From Mixta sp. Marseille-Q2659 (GTDB lineage Bacteria; Pseudomonadota; Gammaproteobacteria; Enterobacterales; Enterobacteriaceae): a stretch of 64,000 bases of DNA. The stretch is taken from contig NZ_CALNWY010000018.1 of the NCBI RefSeq assembly GCF_940807255.1, positions 18,326 to 82,325 on the forward strand, read 5' to 3'. The notes under the pieces were generated by a model that saw only the letters and a program-made list of their open reading frames with translations, ran no database searches and was not told the origin of the DNA. The translations under genes were made by a program, and so were the position numbers. Positions 56,678-64,000 of this stretch are shown here, one piece after another; position 1 is the first letter of the stretch, and the number at the start of each line of letters is the position of its first letter.

Positions 56678-58342
56678 TTAAAACGCTTCCCAACCTTCTG
56701 TTATGACAGTTTCGGCCCTGCCTGCTGGCGTCTGTGGCCTGCGCGCTACCGGTTGCTGCACGCTCTTTTGTGACGTTGTCACGCCAGTTAACCGAAACGT
56801 TGCCACGGTTTGGTGCAGATGTTGCGCCTGATCTTGCAACAGGCTGGCCGCCGAAGAGGATTCTTCCACCAGTGAAGCATTTTGCTGAGTAACGCGATCC
56901 AACTCCGCTACCGCAATACCCACCTGACTGATGCCACGGCTCTGTTCTTCTGACGCTGAGGAGATTTCATCCATAATATCGCGCACCTGCTTAACGCCGA
57001 CCACGATGGCTTCCATTGACTCTTCTGCCGCCGCTGCCAGTTTGGTGCCTTTTTCCACACGGGAAGACGATTCGTCAATCAGGCCTTTAATATCTTTGGC
57101 GGCAACCGCGCTGCGCTGCGCCAGATTGCGCACTTCCCCAGCAACCACGGCAAAGCCACGGCCGTTTTCTCCGGCGCGCGCGGCTTCTACTGCGGCATTC
57201 AGCGCCAGAATATTAGTCTGGAATGCAATGCTTTCGATGACGCTGGTGATCTCCGCAATTTTCCTGGCGCTCTCTTCCAGATCGAAAATGGTTTTAATCA
57301 CGCCTTCCACAATATCGCCGCCCTTCTCCGCCGTAGTGGACGCCGAAACGGCCAGTTTCGACGCCTGCAAAGCATTGTCGGCATTCTGTTTTACGGTGGC
57401 GGTAATCTGTTCCATGCTGGCCGCCGTTTGCTCCAGTGACGCGGCCTGCTGCTCGGTGCGCGCTGAGAGATCGGCATTGCCTGCGGCAATTTCGCTGACG
57501 CCGGTAAGAATGGTATCAGAACCGTTCCGCACGTTGCTGACCGTTGCCACCAGCGCCTGCTGCATGCGCGCCAGGCCATTATGAAGCCGCCCCATTTCGT
57601 TCCGCGCTCGCGGATCCTGTTTTACCGGCTGCGTCAGATCGCCATGTTCAATCGCATCGATATGAGCGAGCGCCGCCGCCAGCGGTCTTAGCAGTACCTG
57701 CTGCAATACGCGCCAGCTCAGCGCTACGCAAGCCAGCACCAGCAACATAATCGCCGCCAGCAGCCCTTTCATCCAGGTGAAATGCTGCATGCTCTCTTCC
57801 GCAGCCTGGCTGGTGAGATGGTTTACCGCGTGACGCCAGCGATCGTAATCTTCCAGCATTTTTTGCTGTTTCGGCGCGGCGTTGATGGCAAACATAGCGT
57901 CCAGACTACGGGTTTCAGCGGTATCCATCAGCTGTTGCAGCAGCGTGGAGTAGTCTTTATAGCTGGCGTTAAGCTGAGCGGTCAGTACAGGATCGAGGTG
58001 TTTTAACGGCGCGCCAGCCTGATACGCCTGATACCAACGTTCCGCATCCTGCAGCTGCGCCCGACCATGCTGGATCATGCCCGGTACTTTAGCGCTGCCC
58101 GGACCTTCCTGCTGGATCCAGATAACGATGCGGTTAGCATCGGATCGCACGGCATTAAGCGCGTACCAGGCGTTAGTCAGCGCCGTTACCTTGTCGTTTG
58201 CGGCCGATGCGGTGAAAAAATTCTCTTTGTCATTACTGAGTGAGTTAAGAAACAGCCCGCTGGAAATAAATTGCAGCAGACCAAACAGTGCAATACAGCA
58301 AATCAGAAAGGTAGACGTTTTAATACGGCTGAAAAAAGACAT
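56678..58342 (-). CDS. Methyl-accepting chemotaxis protein (Tar-type ligand-binding domain)
   Basis: A 554-residue transmembrane chemoreceptor. Helix 1 (about 10-32), a periplasmic four-helix-bundle domain, helix 2 (about 192-212), HAMP, then the signalling hairpin with the invariant tip VIESIAFQTNILALNAAVEAARAGE (in parts). The C-terminus ends GWEAF, a close relative of the NWETF pentapeptide that tethers CheR and CheB, so it should act as a high-abundance type receptor. The ATG at 58342 follows GAGGAAGCT. A FliA promoter lies upstream. The ligand is unknown. A matS motif lies inside the gene near its 3' end. Confidence 0.9.
   Translation of the reverse strand: MSFFSRIKTSTFLICCIALFGLLQFISSGLFLNSLSNDKENFFTASAANDKVTALTNAWYALNAVRSDANRIVIWIQQEGPGSAKVPGMIQHGRAQLQDAERWYQAYQAGAPLKHLDPVLTAQLNASYKDYSTLLQQLMDTAETRSLDAMFAINAAPKQQKMLEDYDRWRHAVNHLTSQAAEESMQHFTWMKGLLAAIMLLVLACVALSWRVLQQVLLRPLAAALAHIDAIEHGDLTQPVKQDPRARNEMGRLHNGLARMQQALVATVSNVRNGSDTILTGVSEIAAGNADLSARTEQQAASLEQTAASMEQITATVKQNADNALQASKLAVSASTTAEKGGDIVEGVIKTIFDLEESARKIAEITSVIESIAFQTNILALNAAVEAARAGENGRGFAVVAGEVRNLAQRSAVAAKDIKGLIDESSSRVEKGTKLAAAAEESMEAIVVGVKQVRDIMDEISSASEEQSRGISQVGIAVAELDRVTQQNASLVEESSSAASLLQDQAQHLHQTVATFRLTGVTTSQKSVQQPVARRPQTPAGRAETVITEGWEAF
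56770..56782. other. matS site inside the chemoreceptor gene
   Basis: GTGACGTTGTCAC fits GTGACRNYGTCAC. It encodes part of a variable C-terminal linker (VTTS), so it is not forced by a conserved protein motif. Confidence 0.7.
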
Positions 58343-58877
58343 AGCTTCCTCAAATAAAGTGATAAGCATCACACTTATCGGCAACTTTACCGGTAACATT
58401 AGCTTAACTGATTATTTATCAACCAGTCAGGAAGGGCTTTTCATTCTTTCTGTTCATGGAGTTAGACTCATGGCCCTGCCGCTCAGCGCCACAAATCGGC
58501 AAAATAAGATAAGTCACGCTAAGCCTTATTCTGCTTTTCTCACCGGGGTATTGAATAAGCTTTATCCATGCTGTTTTATCAGGCTGGATTGTCGGGCAAT
58601 GAAGGACGTATGATGAGGCCGGTCAGAAAGTGCGTGGTGCCGGAAGGCCGCCTCGCACTGTGCCAACACATACGGTTACTGTCGCGCAAACCGCGCCATT
58701 AACCGTTGCAGCGATAAGTACTACCAGTTAAAGCTCGGATGAGGGCAGCGTTATCCATTAATAAGCCATGCCTTTCTGCCTGTAAGGTTTTACTTATTGA
58801 TTCAATAATGGATACGCATTAGATCTCAATCACGTTTTTCGGTAACTTTCACGCTAACCAATATGAAGGAGTAACTG
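58343..58877. other. Divergent region between the chemoreceptor gene and ahpC
   Basis: 535 bases. The left end carries the FliA promoter. The right end should hold the ahpC promoter, but no convincing OxyR site was found by eye. No gene seen in the middle. Confidence 0.45.
58375..58401 (-). promoter_or_regulatory. Sigma-28 (FliA) promoter of the chemoreceptor gene
   Basis: On the minus strand the -10 element GCCGATAA (58382-58375) is a perfect FliA consensus. The -35 element TAATGTTA (58401-58394) matches TAAAGTTT at six of eight bases with the required 11-base spacing. The start codon is about 33 bases downstream. Confidence 0.8.
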
Positions 58878-59441
58878 ATGTCTATCATTAACACCAAAAT
58901 CAAACCGTTCAAAAACAGCGCGTTCAAAAACGGTGAGTTCATCGAAGTGACTGAGAAAGATGTTGAAGGTAAATGGAGTGTATTCTTCTTCTACCCGGCC
59001 GACTTCACTTTCGTTTGCCCGACCGAACTGGGCGACGTGGCTGACCACTACGCAGAATTCCAGAAACTGGGCGTAGACATCTACTCTGTTTCTACCGATA
59101 CCCACTTTACTCATAAAGCGTGGCACAGCAGCTCTGACACCATCGCTAAAATCCAGTACGCAATGATCGGCGACCCGACCGGCGCGCTGACCCGTAACTT
59201 CGACATCATGCGCGAAGATCAGGGCCTGGCTGACCGCGGCACCTTCATCGTTGACCCGGAAGGCATCATTCAGGCGGTAGAAATCACCGCTGAAGGTATT
59301 GGCCGTGACGCGTCTGACCTGCTGCGTAAAGTTAAAGCGGCACAGTACGTTGCCAGCCACCCGGGCGAAGTTTGCCCTGCTAAATGGAAAGAAGGCGAAG
59401 CGACCCTGGCACCTTCTCTCGACCTGGTTGGTAAAATCTAA
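58878..59441 (+). CDS. ahpC: Alkyl hydroperoxide reductase subunit AhpC
   Basis: A 187-residue 2-Cys peroxiredoxin that reduces hydrogen peroxide and organic peroxides, recharged by AhpF. Peroxidatic Cys47 lies in [13 protein letters not shown] and the resolving Cys near residue 166 in [10 protein letters not shown]. The ATG at 58878 follows AAGGAG. Codon use is strongly biased to the preferred enterobacterial codons, as expected for an abundant protein. It is followed by ahpF after an intercistronic terminator. Confidence 0.96.
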   Translation: MSIINTKIKPFKNSAFKNGEFIEVTEKDVEGKWSVFFFYPADFTFVCPTELGDVADHYAEFQKLGVDIYSVSTDTHFTHKAWHSSSDTIAKIQYAMIGDPTGALTRNFDIMREDQGLADRGTFIVDPEGIIQAVEITAEGIGRDASDLLRKVKAAQYVASHPGEVCPAKWKEGEATLAPSLDLVGKI

Positions 59442-59464
59442 AACCAGTAGCGTTATATTTTTTC

Positions 59465-59491
59465 ATCGGGTGCTGCGGCACCCGATTTTTT
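59465..59491 (+). terminator. Intercistronic terminator between ahpC and ahpF
   Basis: ATCGGGTG (59465-59472) and CACCCGAT (59479-59486) form an 8-bp stem followed by a T-run. It should lower ahpF transcript relative to ahpC. Confidence 0.8.
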
Positions 59492-59505
59492 GCCTGGAGA
59501 CCCTC

Positions 59506-61072
59506 ATGCTCGACACCACGATGAAAAACCAACTCAAGGCCTATCTTGAGAAATTAACTAAGCCTGTTGAGTTAATCGCTACGCTGGACGACAGCGCGAA
59601 ATCCGCTGAAATCAAAGAGCTGCTGGCGGAAATTGCCGAACTGTCAGAAAAAGTGACGTTCCGTGAAGACAATACGCTGCCGGAGCGCAAGCCTTCCTTC
59701 CTGATTACTAACCCAGGTAGCCACAGCGGCCCGCGTTTTGCCGGTTCGCCGCTGGGTCACGAATTTACGTCGCTGGTACTGGCGCTGCTGCAGACCGGCG
59801 GACATCCGTCAAAAGAGACGCAGGCGCTGCTGGATCAGATCCGCCAGCTGGATGACGATCTGCATTTTGAAACCTATTATTCGCTCTCCTGCCATAACTG
59901 CCCGGACGTGGTGCAGGCGCTGAACCTGATGGCGATTCTGAACCCGCGCATCAGCCACACGGCGATCGACGGCGGCGTATTCCAGAACGAAATCCAGGAT
60001 CGCAACGTAATGGGCGTGCCGGCAGTATTCCTGAACGGCAAAGAGTTTGGCCAGGGCCGCATGAGCCTGGCGGAAATCGTCAGCAAAGTTGACGTGAACG
60101 CCGACAAACGCACCGCGGACGAGCTGAATAAGCGTGACGCTTACGAAGTGCTGATTGTCGGCAGCGGCCCGGCGGGCGCGGCGGCAGCGATTTACTCCGC
60201 CCGTAAAGGCATTCGCACCGCACTGTTGGGCGAACGTTTTGGCGGCCAGGTGCTGGATACGGTAGATATTGAAAACTATATCTCCGTACCGAAAACCGAA
60301 GGCTCCAAACTGGCGGGCGCTGAAAGCGCACGTCAGCGAATACGCTATCGACGTTATCGACAGCCAGAGCGCCAGCAAACTGATCCCTGCCAGCGTAGAA
60401 GGCGGCCTGCACACTATTCAGACCGCCTCTGGCGCCGAGCTGAAGTCGCGCAGCATTATCATCGCGACCGGCGCACGCTGGCGTAATATGAACGTGCCGG
60501 GCGAAGAGCAGTACCGCACGCGCGGCGTGACCTACTGCCCGCACTGTGATGGTCCGCTCTACAAAGGCAAGCGCGTTGCGGTTATCGGCGGCGGTAACTC
60601 CGGCGTTGAAGCGGCTATCGACCTGGCCGGTATCGTTGAGCATGTCACCCTGCTGGAATTCGCACCAGCGATGAAAGCGGACGCCGTGCTGCAAGAGAAA
60701 GTACGCAGCCTGGATAACGTAGACATCATCCTGAATGCGCAGACGCTGGAAGTGAAAGGCGACGGCAGCAAGCTGACCAGCATGGAATATAAAGATCGTG
60801 TGAACGATACCGTGCATCAGCTGGACGTGGCGGGCATTTTTGTTCAGATCGGTCTGTTGCCGAACACCACCTGGCTGGATGGCGCCATCGAACGCAATCA
60901 GATGGGCGAAATCCTGATCGATGCGAAATGCGAAACCAGCGTGAAAGGCGTATTTGCGGCGGGCGACTGCACCACCGTGCCGTACAAACAGATTATCATC
61001 GCCAGCGGCGAAGGCGCGAAAGCATCACTGAGCGCGTTTGATTACCTGATTCGTACACAGCCGGTCGGCTAA
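59506..61072 (+). pseudogene. ahpF: Alkyl hydroperoxide reductase subunit AhpF (one frameshift)
   Basis: The flavoprotein disulfide reductase (NADH, FAD) that regenerates AhpC. An N-terminal double thioredoxin fold with SCHNCPDVV is joined to a TrxR-like part with [28 protein letters not shown] (active disulfide) and [14 protein letters not shown]. At 60317-60320 the frame breaks: GCGGGCGC then TGAAAG. Adding one GC repeat gives [19 protein letters not shown] and a full protein of about 522 residues, the normal length. The ATG at 59506 ([17 protein letters not shown]) matches E. coli. A sequencing error is likely, as the partner ahpC is intact. Confidence 0.92.
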
Positions 61073-61093
61073 GCGTAAAACGAGAAACATCAG

Positions 61094-61119
61094 CGGCATC
61101 TTCGGATGCCGTTTTTTTT
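61094..61119 (+). terminator. Terminator after ahpF
   Basis: CGGCATC, a TTCG tetraloop, GATGCCG and eight T. Confidence 0.9.
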
Positions 61120-61128
61120 GTCCGCGCG

Positions 61129-61563
61129 TTAACGATCGAGAAAACGCTGCGGCGAATCCGCCTTCAGCGGATGCACATTATCGTAACGGCCAAACAGCCG
61201 ATAGCGGTTGCGAGCGATAAGGTCATAACAGCGATTACTGAGCGGTGCGGGCAACAAGCGCAGCAGCGACAGAATCCGCCACGGCCAGGGAAGCCCGCCC
61301 ATCACGCGAAAGATCGCCTCCGCACGCAGATACACCTGCCCGCGCGCAATCAGCACAATGGTACTGATATTATCGGTCGGCAAGCCGGCCCAGCGCAGCA
61401 ACGCCTTGCCCTGCTCGCTCTGCACCGCCGCCAGCCTGACGGTGCGGTACTTATCATGGCGCAGCAGAAAGTTCACCCAGCCGTTACAAAGCTTGCAGGT
61501 GCCGTCATACAACACCACCTGCTCGTCCGGCTGGATAATCGGCGGCGCGCCCGCTTTAGTCAT
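61129..61563 (-). CDS. DCC-family thiol-disulfide oxidoreductase (DUF393)
   Basis: A 144-residue protein with the family start VVLYDGTCKLCNGWVNFLL; the DxxCxxC motif gives the DCC family its name. A redox role is proposed for the family, but no substrate is known. It begins within the last codons of the gene at 61556-61945 (overlap of eight bases), so the pair is probably one operon. The ATG at 61563 has no strong ribosome site of its own, which fits coupling. Confidence 0.8.
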   Translation of the reverse strand: MTKAGAPPIIQPDEQVVLYDGTCKLCNGWVNFLLRHDKYRTVRLAAVQSEQGKALLRWAGLPTDNISTIVLIARGQVYLRAEAIFRVMGGLPWPWRILSLLRLLPAPLSNRCYDLIARNRYRLFGRYDNVHPLKADSPQRFLDR

Positions 61564-61945
61564 TGCGCATGCCAGGATCTTCATCACTGACCGGCACCGG
61601 ATCTTCCTCTTCGGTTCCACTGCCCAGCTCATGCAGGCTAATCAGCTGCACCGGCGCATCTTCCAGCCGATCCTGCCAGCGCTCACTGACGTCCGGCAGG
61701 CTGGTAAACTGCCCGTCCAGAAACAGAAAATCGAGCTGCTCGCCCAAATCTTCCAGCAAATCCTCCGGCGAATCGTAGTTCTCGCCATGCAGATCGCTGC
61801 CATCAATCTGATACCCGATCAGCCCTTCATGGACGTTCGCCTGGCCCAGCTCGATAATATGGCCGTCGATATTCTGCGCCAGTATCGTGCCATCGCAGTA
61901 GAAAAGGTTGTAAGGCATTAAATCCTGGTTACGGTTATCGGGCAT
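61556..61945 (-). CDS. Hypothetical acidic protein, coupled to the DCC gene
   Basis: A 129-residue protein I do not recognise. The start at ATG 61945 (MPDNRNQDLMPYNLFYCDG) has a strong AGGAGGAGCT; an upstream in-frame start at 61999 lacks one. No signal peptide or helix is predicted. The C-terminal third is very acidic (EEEDPVPVSDEDPG). Coupling to the DCC oxidoreductase suggests a shared process, but no function can be assigned. Confidence 0.7.
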   Translation of the reverse strand: MPDNRNQDLMPYNLFYCDGTILAQNIDGHIIELGQANVHEGLIGYQIDGSDLHGENYDSPEDLLEDLGEQLDFLFLDGQFTSLPDVSERWQDRLEDAPVQLISLHELGSGTEEEDPVPVSDEDPGMRND

Positions 61946-62002
61946 AGCTCCTCCTGTTTTACGTGCAGGTTGATAAGTATAGCCAGGCACAGCAACCACG
62001 CT

Positions 62003-62830
62003 TCAGACCGCCGTATCAAGACGCGCCATCATGCTGATAAATTCCTCCTCTGCCACGCCGTAGAGCGAATGTTTCATGCCCAGACCGAACTCCGTCTGCA
62101 ACAGCTGATAAAGCGCGCGCAAATCATCCAGCGAACGGCGTTCAGCCTGCGCGCCGTAGCGGCTGAAGCGCCGGTTTTCCAGCGCCAGCTGGCCGCCGTC
62201 CGGCAGATAGCGCGCCGCCAGCAGATGATGACGGAAATGGGAGTGCGGCCAGGTCGAGACAAAATGATTCGCCATCAGGTAATCGGACGGAAATTGCGTC
62301 ACCAAATCGAAGCGGTACAGCGGCAGCCATTCGCCGCCGCGCCGCTGGCGCAGCAGCCACTCTTCGCCCAATGATTGCAGCTGATACTCGCCGTGTGGCG
62401 TGCGCTGTATCTCATCGGCCACCAGGCGGATAGGCGCGCTGAGCGTTGGCCCACCAAAGCCGACATCGGCAATCCAGAAGCTCTCCGCCAGCGGCACCAG
62501 CAGCAACATATGCGTGCGCGGCGGCACCGACGGCGGCTGGGCAATCACCACACGGGCGGCCAGCCCGCGCGCATCGAAGCCCATCTGCTGCAACGCCAGC
62601 AGGAACAGCGCATTATGTTCATAGCAGTAGCCGCCGCGCCGCGCCGTCACCAGTTTCTCCTGGATCGCTTCGGTTTCCAGATGAACGGGTCGGTTAAGCA
62701 GCACATCAATATTTTCAAAAGGGATAGAGCAAACGTGGGCGTGGTGCAGCTGCTGAAGTGTGGTTAATGTTGGTTGCGTCGCGCCGGTAAAACCGATGCG
62801 CGCCAGATAAGCGTGGAGATCAAACGGCAT
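62003..62830 (-). CDS. nhoA: Arylamine N-acetyltransferase
   Basis: Transfers acetyl from acetyl-CoA to arylamines, arylhydroxylamines and hydrazines. It has 275 residues. The Cys-His-Asp triad is visible: Cys69 in RRGGYCYEHN, His in RTHMLLLV, Asp in WIADVGFGG. The start at ATG 62830 follows CCAGGAAG. Gene naming follows E. coli nhoA (nat). Confidence 0.9.
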   Translation of the reverse strand: MPFDLHAYLARIGFTGATQPTLTTLQQLHHAHVCSIPFENIDVLLNRPVHLETEAIQEKLVTARRGGYCYEHNALFLLALQQMGFDARGLAARVVIAQPPSVPPRTHMLLLVPLAESFWIADVGFGGPTLSAPIRLVADEIQRTPHGEYQLQSLGEEWLLRQRRGGEWLPLYRFDLVTQFPSDYLMANHFVSTWPHSHFRHHLLAARYLPDGGQLALENRRFSRYGAQAERRSLDDLRALYQLLQTEFGLGMKHSLYGVAEEEFISMMARLDTAV

Positions 62831-62918
62831 AATTTCTTCCTGGTGAAAGTGATGTTTCTCTTATAGCTGATTTCTGGCGCGTGATTGAGGTTGAAATGCG
62901 CGAAGGCACCCATTCATT

Positions 62919-63164
62919 TTATTTGATGATTCTCGCGCTATTTTTCAGTAGCTGACGGGCGCGCCAGCAGCTAATCACCAGTTCATCATCGTCGGCGCTG
63001 TCTGCCAGACCAGCGAGCCGCGAGCAAAGCGCGTCATAGCTTAATGCCCTCCTTTCCTGCGCCAGCGCAACGACAGCCCGGCCTACCAGCGCTAAAAACT
63101 CTTCATCATGTTCTACTTCTTCGGATAACAAAGCTAATTTCTCTCCCCTCCGGTAAAAAAACAT
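62919..63164 (-). CDS. Small hypothetical protein, loosely like the YmgB/AriR regulators
   Basis: An 81-residue, helix-rich acidic protein. The pattern FLALVGRAVVALAQERRALSYDALCSRLAGL resembles the two-helix YmgB/AriR biofilm regulator fold only loosely, so that label is a guess. The ATG at 63164 sits directly against AAAGG, which is too close. A TTG about 12 codons on (near 63131) has an ideal GGAGGGGAG upstream and may be the true start. Confidence 0.4.
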   Translation of the reverse strand: MFFYRRGEKLALLSEEVEHDEEFLALVGRAVVALAQERRALSYDALCSRLAGLADSADDDELVISCWRARQLLKNSARIIK

Positions 63165-63286
63165 CCTTTAAATATGAACGCTCAAAAAATTTGGGCATTC
63201 CTGTAATCGATTTCTGAGACTTATCTCACGTAGAAGATTGTCAAGGCGCAGCGGCTGCTGGGCAAAGCGCTCAGGAAAAACTATAA

Positions 63287-63997
<711 letters not shown>

Positions 63998-64000
63998 TGT

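Overview
The window looks like the chromosome of an enterobacterium of the Erwiniaceae (Pantoea, Mixta or Erwinia-like). Nearly every gene has a close Enterobacterales relative (ynfA, ynfB, ydfG, dcp, narGHJIK, dcuSR, tyrP, ahpCF, hosA-ecdBCD), and an HpxO-type urate hydroxylase and a chromosomal class A beta-lactamase are added. The genus is an inference. No rRNA, tRNA, insertion sequence, prophage or CRISPR array was seen. The window lies in the replication terminus. It holds a 28-bp dif site (24193-24220, one mismatch from my memory of the E. coli site) and five matS motifs (GTGACRNYGTCAC).

Layout. 0-4 kb: a partial transporter gene, a broken drug-efflux gene, the ynfD/ynfB/ynfA group and ydfG. 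4-15 kb: guanine and xanthine catabolism (guaD-xdhABC), then dcp, a class A beta-lactamase, and divergently hpxO (urate oxidation) and a glutaminase. guaD and hpxO each have a sigma-54 type promoter, and guaD also has an NtrC-like site, so guanine to 5-hydroxyisourate looks like a nitrogen-scavenging unit split by dcp-bla. 15-24 kb: small accessory genes (reductase plus LysR, a Ni/Co exporter with an 8-residue tandem repeat, UvsE endonuclease, an orphan MetQ-like lipoprotein with a MetJ operator, HAD, VOC and SDR enzymes). 24.2 kb: dif. 24.4-28.5 kb: an AT-rich four-gene operon combining a diguanylate cyclase, a secreted FecR-domain protein, an OmpA-like lipoprotein and a CHASE2-HD-GYP phosphodiesterase. 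This is the best candidate here for a little-described system. 29-38 kb: an SgrR-family regulator, mqo, dcuSR, a luciferase-like oxidoreductase, tyrP and a nitroreductase. 38.7-49 kb: a tannase-family esterase and the nitrate respiration cluster narK-narGHJI. 49-64 kb: araJ-like exporter, PQQ glucose dehydrogenase, hosA-ecdBCD hydroxyarylic acid decarboxylase, a chemoreceptor with a FliA promoter, ahpCF, and small genes including an arylamine N-acetyltransferase.

Quality warning. At least eight otherwise conserved genes (MFS efflux, guaD, nitroreductase, narG, narK, araJ, gcd, ahpF) carry frameshifts or in-frame stops. Most are repaired by one or two bases, usually in homopolymers or at a reconstructed CCWGG (Dcm) site. 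This looks more like long-read consensus error than gene decay. I give these genes their full reconstructed span.
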